From Sipunculus nudus (lineage: Eukaryota; Annelida; Sipuncula; Golfingiida; Sipunculidae): a stretch of DNA of 64,000 bases. Position 1 is the first letter of the stretch, and every line of letters starts with the position of its first letter. Positions 9,996-21,130 of the stretch are shown here, piece after piece. The DNA lies in NCBI GenBank assembly GCA_026874595.1, contig CM049306.1, positions 103,491,142 to 103,555,141 on the forward strand, read 5' to 3'. The notes beneath the pieces are model-generated. The model was not told the DNA's origin. It ran no database searches and saw only the letters and a list, made by a program, of their open reading frames with translations. Position numbers and translations under genes: made by a program.

Positions 9996-12850
9996 TGAGG
10001 TTCAAAATAAATAATTAAGTGGAAAATTACTGGGAGTCAGTCATTGGTTAGTGGTTCTGGTATTTTAATGCATAGGATCGTACTTTTATTTAAAGGATCA
10101 GATTTTTAAGGTTGAAAGTAACTTTGCATATTCCCACAGTGAGTTCTGCCACAATGCTAAGTGGTTTAAGTTTAAAATACGTTTATGTGAGGTTTATGAA
10201 CGTTTGTAGGAATTTCTGATTCATTTCGCTAACATTTCGTGGTAATTCAATTTGTCAAAAATAAAAGAGAGAGAGAAAGGGGGGGGGGGGGATGTTATGG
10301 GTTAGCTCGAATTAGTGCGAGCATCCACCGATAGACGGCAGCACGGTTATAGTCATAACGTCTGCGTTTGTTTGAGAGAAGGCCGTTGCTATAGAACCAT
10401 TTTCTCTTTACTCATATTTATGCCGTAGACCCATTTTCTCATATTTTATAAAAGAAAATACGATTTTATAGAATTAATCAATACGAGTGTTACAATTAGT
10501 TCTGTTATGTTTTAAATTCTCGGTTTACTCATTCTATGCATTTTCAAGCTAATTTTTAAATATTGCTGCTGCAAGTGGGGGGAAAATAAATGATGGACAG
10601 ACGGAAATAACGGAGGTTAGATGTACCAGTACAGATATAATTCGTTTATTGGCCCTTCTTTCAGTCCCACGTGGAATTCTATCGGGACACTTGGAGATTA
10701 TCTAGACACGAGGAAATTATTTGGACACGTGGAAATGCTTTTAGAGGTCAGCAATAATTTGGCATATTGACTTGTGGTGTGGGTCCCTTTAAAGATTTAC
10801 AGGAATATTTCACGGGGTTTCCAGTGCAAACAAAGAACTCGAGGTCGAAGGTTCAGAGGTCCCGTAGTAATAACGATAATCTTACAAGGATATATAATTA
10901 AAGCACCCAGATAGAAAATATATTAATATTAATTAGGGAATATTAAATTGACATTCAATTTATACTTTGGCATCTATCTACAACATTTTGAAAATAATTT
11001 TACCTACCTGCAACAAAGTGGACAAGATCAGAATCGACGTGTTGTCGAAAGCATAACATGAGGCTGGACTGACGTGATGTCCCTAACGGGATCGTCAGTA
11101 GGGGCACGTCACGCCCAAGTACCCATGCCATGCGACCTGTCCTATTGTTGCTTTAGGTTTCTCAAAAACCGGTCAGGGAGGTTTCATGCCACATAGCCGT
11201 TCAGTATCGGACATCTTCGGCAAATCCCGAGATGGTGGGGATCGATACACATAATAATTGTATTGATATCGCCTTTATTCTGACCTCTATTAAATATAAA
11301 TATTAAATATAAATCTAAACGTTAATGATATAGAACTTTATATAAAAATGATAAATCTGAAAAATTATTTCTATTCAGGGGAGTCAACCAGAGAGACAGA
11401 TTAAAACAGTTTCTGGTGACAGTGTCACCAAGACGACAATGCCAACAATGCCATAGTGAAGGAAAAGAGAAGAAATATTACGCAGGGGAGACAAGCCGGC
11501 TGTTCTCCCGACTTAACATTCGCTACATATATGTCATCCATCTAACAATTTATTCTACCTACAAAATGCATCAAATATATAAACTATATTTACACAGTGA
11601 GTCAGCTTAAACTAGTTCAATTGTTATATAAACAAGGGACCCATTGGTCACGGCGCTCAGCTGTTATATATGATAAAAAATATGATTTGGGAATGAGGCA
11701 CATGCTGGTTTTGTGTGGTAATAAATATAAGCTTTATTATGAGTTGTTGGTGTTTAGCTTATGTATGATTTTGATAGTATCTTTGGAGACAGGGAAGAGG
11801 ATTGATTTCATTTATTTTATTAACAAATGGAGTGCTATTGTCACACAGATTTTGACTTGGCCATATAACTTATAAGCAGCACATATAATAAAAGAGTTTA
11901 ACTATTTATCAAAACTTAATAACAAATATTGTGCCAATATAATTTTTATTTAAAAATAAAAATCATGATTTTTTAAAAATAAAATATAACTGAAATGATT
12001 ATTAAAATAATATTATAGAATATATTTATGAATGCATTCATGAATACATTTTGAAAGTATCTGCACTGGTATTCAAATACTTTCATTTTTACCTGAATTC
12101 CAATTTTTAGCCAAAAAAAATTTTGAATGCAGTGCATATTCATATTCGTATTCAAATACATTTGCAAAGCATTCGCACCATGTCTAGTAGTTTTAGCCAA
12201 ACAATGATGTTGAGAATCCAGAATATACAAAATTCACAAATTTAAATAATGATCATAAGTACCTGGTTTTATGGCTTTTATTTATATTAAAAAAAGTTAA
12301 ATGTAATATATTCACTTTGGACTACTTTCACATCAATCTACACACTAGACACAGTAGGAATCTAGATTAATATTATCAACTGCATCTTTGTCTATCATTA
12401 ATTTCCTTCATATGATCCCTAATGATTAGTAATGAATCATATGATTTATTTTTTTATCATTAAAATTTAACTGAAAAATACCATAGGTGACTGCATGGAG
12501 TTATTTGGAATAACATTGACATTCTATCCATCAATACAAGATTCTTACATCATCAGCAACTGCAATTTAATTTATGTTACTTTTCTATTAATTTTTCTTT
12601 AATTTGTTTTAAAAAACAATAAAAAATTATTAATTTATTGTTTATTGTTGTGTTGTTTTTCAAAACAACTACTAGATGAGTTGGGTTGGACACCTGGATC
12701 AACTGTGGCTGGGCATTAGCTGCCTGGCTGCCCCAGTGTAGGCCTCGCCTCAAGCGTGCATTATCTGATGAAAGGTCAACAAGATCAACATACAGGTGAC
12801 TCAAGAGGGGCTGGATTGAGCCTGGGTCTGACATGGTCTCATAAAAACAT
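9996..12850. other. intergenic, repeats only
   Basis: There is a poly-G tract at about 10279-10290. The second copy of the 70-bp repeat is at 11009-11078, with an unusual GC-richer block (11079-11250) after it that may belong to the same unknown element. The rest is AT-rich without coding potential. Confidence 0.45.
11009..11078 (+). repeat. 70-bp direct repeat, copy 2
   Basis: Partner of 8948-9017, same orientation. It is followed by a GC-richer segment with 'gtccctaacgggatcg' that is not present after copy 1, so the similarity stops abruptly at the repeat end. Confidence 0.6.
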
Positions 12851-12859
12851 TAATAAAAG

Positions 12860-14247
12860 CTACAATATTTGGCCAATTTCTTTCAGCTTTCTAAACTACA
12901 AAGATGAAATCCTTATGTGTGCATGATATGAAAATTATATCAACAGTGCTCTCAGGAAACAAACGTGCCATGGTGAAAGTTGGGCAAAATTTAAGGTACT
13001 AATTTTATATTTATACTTATAACTTATAAAATTTGAAAAATTCAGAACTAATTTTTGGTATTCAATTGAATCTTGATTAAATAATGTTACATCCCTGACA
13101 AAAAATGTCTAGCTTCAGCAATCCTCTTGTCAAGGGAGTATATATATTTCTTGATTTTTTTTAAAAGTGCATTATGTTTGGGCCCATAAATTAAAACAAT
13201 TACGCAATACTGACATCATTTCTGGTATGTGCATAGCGAATGTATAGAAAAATATGTATATTATATATGATCAAAGTCAGATCAGTGGTTTTGATATTAG
13301 GCAATCCTACAGTGTAACAATGGGTTTTTAATGGAAAAATGAAGTTTTTCATTTATATCTCGAAGGAATTAAGTCCTAGTGATCAAATTCTTGGCATGGT
13401 AGAGGATTTTGGAGACATCTAACTGTATGCCAAATTTAAGGAACTTGGAGCTGAAGCTGGGGAGCTGAGCTCTAGCAAACTGCATAACACTAGCTTGATG
13501 TAAACAATATGTGACATGGTGCTTAAAAACTTGAATAAAATCTACAGTTTTTGATCAACTGGTTTCAAATTTTTGGTGTTAACAGATGAAATGGTAACAA
13601 AAACATGCTTCGAAAATTAAATCCTCAGCAGTTACAGGGAAAAAACGTGCCATGGTCAAACTTGGGCAAAATTTATGGTACCAATTTTATATTTTTGCCA
13701 ATATTTAAAAAAATTTATCAGATTTTGATCTAATTTTTGATATATAATTAAATTTTGATTAATTTAAGTTGTATTACTGAAAAAAGTCCCTACCTTTAAC
13801 ACTTTTGGTCTTAAGTGACCAAATATCTTTCCTTATTTTTTTACAAAGTCCATTATGTTTGGGCCCATAACTTTTTTAAATTAAATAATACTGACTCAAT
13901 TTCGGGCATGTACATAGGAACTATATAGAGGAATATTTATGGTAAATATGAAGAAAACCAAATGAGTGGTTTTGATATTAGGCAGTCCTGAAGTGTGAAA
14001 ATAGATTTCTAATTAAAAATTGAGGTTTTTCCTTAATATCTCGAAGGAACGGAGTCCTATTGACCCAATTTTCGGCATGGTAGGAGATTTTGGGGACATC
14101 TAACTGTATGCCGAATTTCAGATTCGTAGGTCCAATGGTGTCGAAACGTGCCAGTCTTACGGACGGACGGACCGACAGACAGACGGACGGACGACGGACA
14201 ATGGACCACGACTATAGCTCAGATGACTTATAGTCAGCTGAGCTAAA
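12860..14247 (+). mobile_element. pearl-like element with two ~680-bp core repeats
   Basis: Two diverged head-to-tail cores share an ordered set of phrases. 'aaacgtgccatggt' occurs near 12961 and 13643, 'ttatgtttgggcccataa' near 13171 and 13853, and 'agtggttttgatattaggca' near 13287 and 13964; the period is about 680 bp. After the second core comes an ACGG/ACGA microsatellite (about 14159-14200). A hairpin at 14216-14244 follows, with 12-base arms starting AGCTCAGATGAC, one mismatch and a 5-base loop, then 'aaaaa'. The tandem core, ACGG microsatellite and terminal palindrome match the known layout of bivalve pearl elements, later grouped with non-autonomous Helentrons. No protein is encoded. 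The core is much longer than the ~155-bp core of the neighbours. Confidence 0.6.
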
Positions 14248-14550
14248 AATTGAACAAACAATCTGATGAAAATACTGGAAATAATAATTCAACATGAAAA
14301 ATAATACAAGGACTTGAAAAATAATCACAATAAACATAATCGCTCAATTAATTCAAACTTAAATATTAATTAAGTTATTAAGGTAGAATAATTAACACTG
14401 ACTACAAACTAAATTACAATTTGTCATTACTTATTAAGTTATAATTTCAGACATCCTGTCAGGGATATAGGCATGCTCTGAATCTAGGTCTGGGCTGACC
14501 TGAAACTTGATAAGTTCAGTCAGGAACTCATTCTCTTTCTTAAAGTTAAT

Positions 14551-14649
14551 GATCGGGGTTTAGGCCGGACCAAATCCTGATCGGCATCTGGTCCGGACCA
14601 ATCGCAGACCAGATCCCGATCGGGATTTGGTCCGGCCTAATCCCCGATC
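14551..14649. repeat. GC-rich perfect-like palindrome
   Basis: Two 27-base arms (14551-14577 and 14623-14649) are reverse complements with a single mismatch, separated by 45 bases that contain further partial copies of the same 'gatcgggatttggtcc' motif. It could fold as a hairpin or cruciform. It lies just upstream of a long AT microsatellite. Confidence 0.75.
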
Positions 14650-14701
14650 GGGATTTGGTCTGGACCAATCGGCGATTGGTCCATAACGGGATCTGGGCCT
14701 T

Positions 14702-14702
<1 letters not shown>

Positions 14703-14769
<67 letters not shown>

Positions 14770-14790
14770 TATATAATTATATATAATTAT

Positions 14791-14822
<32 letters not shown>
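14703..14822. repeat. AT microsatellite with AC core
   Basis: (AT)n from about 14703 to 14763, degenerate AT, an (AC)n block at 14791-14807 and a further AT run. Reading frames across it code only for alternating Tyr/Ile and are not genes. Confidence 0.9.
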
Positions 14823-15047
14823 TACTGCGTTATAGGTTTTCAGCCATCCTGTTGTATCAAAGAAATACAGTATTCATCCAGGGGCTTCTTGGCATCAATA
14901 TACACCAGTTCGTGGAATTCAGTATATGTGCGGGTAAAAATGATATAATGGATAATGGGTAATGGTAGAAAATGAGTTGTTGCCGCTTTTTCTCGAATGG
15001 CGGGGCGAGGGGAGAGTTGCTGCTGGTATGTGAATCAATGGCTATAT

Positions 15048-15170
15048 TTGGTGATATCCTGTTATAGTTATATCCCCCGGACTAAAGGCCATTAACCTCA
15101 TTCAGGGTATTAGTGAGCACGAAGTTGTTGCTGTACATTGATCTGGCAGGTCTGGTGCTATAAGGTGAGA
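15048..15170. repeat. dispersed repeat copy 2
   Basis: Counterpart of 478-600, with the same order of conserved blocks including 'ttaacctcattcag' and 'gaagttgttgctgtac'. It is followed by a 70-bp tandem duplication. Confidence 0.5.
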
Positions 15171-15174
15171 TTAT

Positions 15175-15298
15175 CCGATATCCCTATCAAACGTAAAGCG
15201 AAAACGTTGTCTGTACTATTATACAAATAATTTATCTATACCATTCGATATCCCTATCTAACGTTAACGAAAACGCTGTCTGTACCATTATACAACTA
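15175..15298 (+). repeat. 70-bp tandem duplication
   Basis: Two copies start at 'cgatatccctatc' (15176 and 15246) and run through 'gtctgtac' and 'attatacaa' with a few changes. Confidence 0.65.
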
Positions 15299-15299
15299 A

Positions 15300-17077
15300 G
15301 ATTAACACCTTGGATTTCTGAATCTCTTCATAACACAACGCATGTCATACAACCCATGTAACATGTTGTTTAACTGTTCAGCTTCCGTTCATACCTGTTT
15401 ATTGTCTCAGATATTTTAAAATGTGAATCTTTGTTGCTGAATTGTAATATTAACATGCATCTTCCAAAGAAGAAAGGAAAGTAAAATTTGTGTATGTAAT
15501 GCCTTTATAAATACAAATAGTAGAAAAGGATGGGACAATTTTAACGCAGAATAAAACTTTGACCTCCTTAGCAGTGCACAAATATATAAACAGCTAGACC
15601 AATTGTTGGAGTTGATGAATATGTTCCATTGAATTATTCCATAAAGTGAAAACAGTTTGGTTAATTCAGGTGTCTTGCTATTACCATACAAAGTTTCAAG
15701 AAGATTCGCCCTATTATCGTTCTAAAAACATGGAACTGATAGGTAAAATATTTCAGTATTTTTGAAAACTTTCGAAACGGTTCGCACGACAGGGTGTGGT
15801 GTTTGGACAAAATTTGAGGTTAAATGATCTAATGATTTCTTTTGGAAAAGTCAAAATACAAACATGCTGTTTATACCTCTAATTTCTGTTGAAAACCAAC
15901 ACATTTGGTATTATCAACTCTAATTCGGTATAGGGGTGTGGAGTATTCACCTTTATTAACGGGCGCTCATATTCGAAATTCTGCTCAAATTGATTTTTTT
16001 CTGTAATATCAGTGGTTTTATAGTTTAATTTTATTTTTTTTTTGTTAGCTCTGAGTTATACAGAAATTCGATTCGGTGTTCTTTTTCTACGTACAAGGCT
16101 TTGATTTTAAACTGATGTATAACGTTATGCCTACTATTATTTCGAGTGAACCTTTAACAGCCCGCATCAGATTATGTGTTCAGATCTCATGATCTATTAC
16201 AATATCCTTTCTTGTGGTATAGTCATAATCTCGTGATAATTACCATAATTATGAGAAAATTGTAACATGTTATCTCAGCATATTTTAATTTCATTTTGAG
16301 GAGTCGTGCACATTGGCGCAAAAAGTGTATCGCATAAGTGTTTTAAAAATAAAGTCTTGATAAAAATTTGTCGTCGGTATCGGCGCTGTTCTGGTGTCGT
16401 CTTATTGCTGATTATATATGATCTAGTGTAGCGGCGAAAACTCAGAGGACCATATTTACGGACATATACCAGGAGGAAAAACAAACTGAAAGTTGTATCA
16501 TTTTATTGGTTAGGATGTCTAGATTGTGTGAATCGATGATGTTGTTGCCATAAATGAGCACAAAGCATTGATTTAACCCATTTTCATCAAAACATGGAAA
16601 TGTTAAATTTTCTTGGTAATTCTTTAATTTATGAAATTATGTGATTACCGGTTATACATGATGGTTAGATCAACTTTGTTCGAAGGAAAAGAAATATATT
16701 CCATAACAATATGTGGTGGTTATTTGTTTCAATGTCAAGAATAAGCCTTTAATTTGAAAATTTTATGAATCCATTTTGCAAAATAGGTAATTGTATCATT
16801 TTTCTAATTATTGAAAAAAAAATGGACTTGGTAAAGTGACAAAATTTTCCGTTTTATAATTCTAAATGTTTTTTAAACTTTATATAAACCCAGTAAATTG
16901 AGTAGAGCTTAGTCTTGAAACCCGATCCTATTGTGACGATGCCAAAATGCAAATCTATCATTTCCACAAACCTGGCAAGGCAACTCCCTTGGTATTTCGT
17001 ACTCTGTCAAAATTATATGGCCTATTGTAATCGATAAAGGTCATGTCGACTTTATATGGTGTAAAACGATATATATA

Positions 17078-17125
<48 letters not shown>

Positions 17126-17269
17126 AAACCTCAACTTTATAGGGCTCCATTTAGGCACTGTTTAAGGTGGAATATGTCAAATATAACTCGTTAACATCTT
17201 TTTCTATAAATGCAAAAGGGATGGATTTGACATGTATTATAAGAATCAGATGAACTAATTTAAGGATTC
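15300..17269. other. intergenic, no gene seen
   Basis: AT-rich DNA with poly-T and poly-A tracts and an (AT)n microsatellite at about 17071-17122. No open frame with recognisable features on either strand. Confidence 0.5.
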
Positions 17270-18812
17270 AAAGAAGACTTGCCAAGTACCTCCCTGGATT
17301 TCACAATAGAAGGTACCAAGGAAAATTGTACAAAGCAGTTTGTGCCCCGTCTTTCCATAGGTTGCAGAATATATGTCACAATAAACTAATTACAGGTTTT
17401 TAAGGAGATCTGCCTAGAAACTCCCTGGATATTGTGTTTGAAGACTCTAGGCATTACAGATACGATGTGTGCTCATCTGACATTCAAGGCGTTCATATGA
17501 CATCTTTTACCTATAGGTCGCAGAATATAGGTCACCATGGCCTAATTTCAGGTTTCTGAGGACATTTGCCGAGGGCCTTGCTCAATCTTAAATTAGAAGA
17601 TTTTAGGCTAAGTGGATCAATTTGTGCCCCGTATGACTGTCTTGGTGCTCATATGACATATTTTTTTCTACAGGCCGCAGAATACACCTCATGGTGCTTT
17701 ATTTCATGTTTCCAAGAACATTTGCATAAGACCTCGCCGCATAGGTCGCAGAATATAGGTAACCATGACCCAATTTCAGGTTTCAAAGGAGATTTATCCA
17801 GAACCTGCATTGATTTAAGTTAGAAGATTCTAGGCTTACAGATACCAATTGTGCCCATCAGACATTCAAGGTGCCCAAAATCGTGTTTCTAAGGATATTT
17901 GCCCAGGAACTCCCTAAATGTTACATTACGAGATTTTAGGCCTACTGGTTACAATTTGTGCCCAGTCGCAGAACATAGGTCACGGTGAAATAATTTCATG
18001 TTTCGAAAGACATTTGCCCACGACCTCTCAGAATGTTCCGTTAGAAGATGCCAGGCCTCATGGATACAATTTGTGCCCCGTCAGACTGTCTTTGTGCTCA
18101 AAATCATTTTTTGGCCTATAGGTCGCAAAATATAGGTCACCATAACCTAATTCTAGGTCAACATGGCGATTTGCTCCAGAACCTCCCTTGATGCGGCGTT
18201 AGAAGATTCTAGTCCGAACAGATACGATTTGTGTACATCTGTCATTCAGGGTACTCATCAGGGTACACATCTTTTTCCTATAAGTCGCAGAATAAAGGTC
18301 ACAGTGACTTAATTTCATATATCCAAGGACATTTGACAAGAACCTCCCTGAATGTGACGTCAGGAGACTCTAGGCCAAATAGATACAATTTGTGCACCGT
18401 CTGACTGTCAGGGTGCTTAATTTCATATTTTCAAGGACATTTGCCTAGAACATCCCTGAATGTGACCTAAGGAGACTCTAGGCTAAATAGATACAATTTG
18501 TGCCCCGTCTGACTGTCGTGGTGCTTAATTTAATATTTCCAAGGACATTTGCCAAGAACCCCCTAAGGAGACTCTAGGCTAAATAGATACTATTTGTGCC
18601 CCGTCTGACTGTCTTGGTGCTCTAAATCGGCTCGCATGTCGCAGAGTATAGGTCATCATGATCTAATATCATGTTTCCAAGGAGATTTGCCTAGGACCTC
18701 ACTATATATACAGTTAGAAGTTTCTAGGTCTAACGGTTACGTTACAGCCGGACAGATGACGGGCAAAGGTCGACCGCTATAGCTCAGATGACTTACACTC
18801 AGCTGAGCTAAA
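17270..18812 (+). mobile_element. pearl-like tandem-core element, plus orientation
   Basis: The phrase 'tttgtgccccgtctgact' and variants recur near 17340, 17621, 17849, 17957, 18071, 18390, 18500 and 18595, together with 'ggacatttgcc', 'aacctccctgaatgtgac' and 'tcgcagaatataggtcac'. The full spacing is about 155-160 bp, with shorter truncated copies. The element ends with 'agctcagatgactta' and 'agctgagctaaaaa' at 18781-18815, the same terminal sequence as the element ending at 14247. The internal units are the reverse complement of those at 6.95-8.18 kb, so two oppositely oriented copies of one family sit in the spacer between the receptors. No coding capacity. Confidence 0.65.
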
Positions 18813-18815
18813 AAA

Positions 18816-21107
18816 ATCAATTGTTTTCAGTTTTAAATATACAACGTATATTCACAATTTTTTCATGATGTCCTCCCACCAATCATTCCCACAAAATATG
18901 GCATGTAAAATATTGTTCCATTAGTTGAAGCATGAGGTTATGTGGATCAGACATAAAATATTGTAAGGTAGAAACAGTGTAATATCTATAAGTATAAGTA
19001 TTGAATTTTAAAATGTAAGACAAATCTCTAACTGTATTTTTACAGTTTGTGCATTACCAAATTTACCTTCTGAATATGTAATGGACCCGATTACTTTTCA
19101 TTATCCTCTCACGGTCATATTAGGTCTTAACATCTATTTGTGACAAAGTAAAATGTTCATGTTATGCATGTGAAAAGTCGTATATTTACCTTCTCTACAA
19201 TACTTTGTACAATATATATGGGTTTCGCATTCTTTCATTAAGAACCAGCTTTATACTTAAACAACCGATAAAACCAAGGTCACGATCCTGGTAAAGGCCA
19301 TAAACCAAATTAAATAGGCTCTGCCTGACCTCTGACCCATCCCCAATTACATTCCAATATATAGACAGCTTTCTTTAAGGTAAACAAGTTCAAAGTAATC
19401 TAAGCTACACTGATCAGCTGTCCGTCTGTTAACAGGGCCCATTTTCAGCCAAAGCTACATTATTTCGATATGACATACTTTAGACGAAATTTCCGACCAA
19501 ACCTGAAACAAGGATGGACTTCCTCCCATAAACTGGTATATATCAGGAACCACCATAAACAATTCGTCATATTTCACATATTTCGATAAAAGTCAGGTCA
19601 GTGAAGAAGAAAAACATATACTGCAGCCTTGCATTATGTGAAACAGGTGTTCCCAGGCGTTATGACATACTGTGGCTTAATTTCTTTAATAACGGTAGGA
19701 ATATTACAGTCACTAGCACAGTCTACCAAATGAATATGACTATAGGTATAACTTGATTCTATTTCATGTGAATGAATAATGTTCCGTGCATTTTATACAA
19801 AATATTAGATTTCCTAGGAATGATTATCCTGAAGTCTGATGTGCTCCTTGATCATTGAACACTTTGTTTTTTCAATTTGTGGACAATACCTATATTTAAA
19901 AGGGGTTATTTCATGAAATAAAAAAAGAAAACTGAAATTCGTATCCTTTTCACCTTGTCAGAAAAATTTACATGATAAGGAATTAATAAACCATGGTTAC
20001 TGTGAAGCTTGAAAACCGCAACATTTAAGAAAATGTATATTTCACCACAAAAAAAAAAAAAAATACCGCAGTATTGTAAAATATTGTGGTTATTTGTGGT
20101 CTTCCAATCCCATAACCATAAATAGAAATGCCTTAATTCCTTTACCATCATATAAAGTTTACATAATCATTATCGATTAGACCTGGCCATATAATTTCAT
20201 CTACGTATGGGATGCTAAGAAGTCCCAATACGAGAGTTAAACGATCCCAATACACTTTTCACTGTGTTCAAATGAAGTTTTATAACACACAAATTCTAAA
20301 TCATAAAACGGAAAATTTTTATCACTTTTATAACGCTCCTTCAGGCTTATTATTGACCTTGAAACCCATGATCACCACAAAATGTTATGAAATTTATTTC
20401 TTTGTACCTTTTTTATCAATCAGAGTTGATATAAACTGTGATAATCGTTAAACATATAAATTCATAAAAAAAAAAAGAAAACCAAGAAAAATTAATTTTC
20501 CCCTGTTTTGGCAGGCCACGGGTTAAATCAGTGAATTGTGCGCACTTGCGGCAACCATAACCTCGATTTTCAAAATCTAGACATCCTAACAAATAAAATG
20601 ATACCACTTTTACCACTTAGGAGTAGACCGAATTTTGGCGGCCAAAACCAAACCTAATTCAGACAGTCAGGCATTGAATCAATTTAGACAAATGGATGTT
20701 ATGCCTAGTATAATATAAAACAACATTGACACATGGTAACAGTGTGACAAAAGACAACTCTTTTTTTTATTGAAGTTTCGATTTCGTTGTTCATAGCTTG
20801 TATGCGTAGTTCTTGCTTTTCCACTAAATTATTTCCCTAGGGTCATTTATCATTAATAATCTCAAATGTGCATTCTAAGTAATTTTTATTTACGGATGTG
20901 CCAAAGGTAAATATATGTATAATACAAGTATTTAGATGGAGAATGAGTTCTCAATTCTTCACGAAAGTGTTAACAAAAATTTATGGTAATATATGCTGGA
21001 TATTAAGTCTATTATACGAAAAAGCGCTCTTGATAAAGTATCTGTATCTTGAGTCTTATCATCTAAAATTTAGACTCCACCAGGTGATGTTATGTTTTTA
21101 TTGTTTC
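18816..21107. other. upstream region and probable 5' intron of TLR-B
   Basis: AT-rich DNA with no recognised gene. The pyrimidine-rich acceptor 'tttattgtttcag' ends at 21109, so the right end is probably intronic. No convincing promoter was found close to it. Confidence 0.45.
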
Positions 21108-21130
21108 AGGAGTCTGATTTGTTGAACGAT

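Noticed and set aside
14560-14808. Minus-strand frame with Arg/Ser/Gly-rich repeats
   Set aside because: It is explained by the GC-rich palindrome and the AT microsatellite; the composition is low-complexity.
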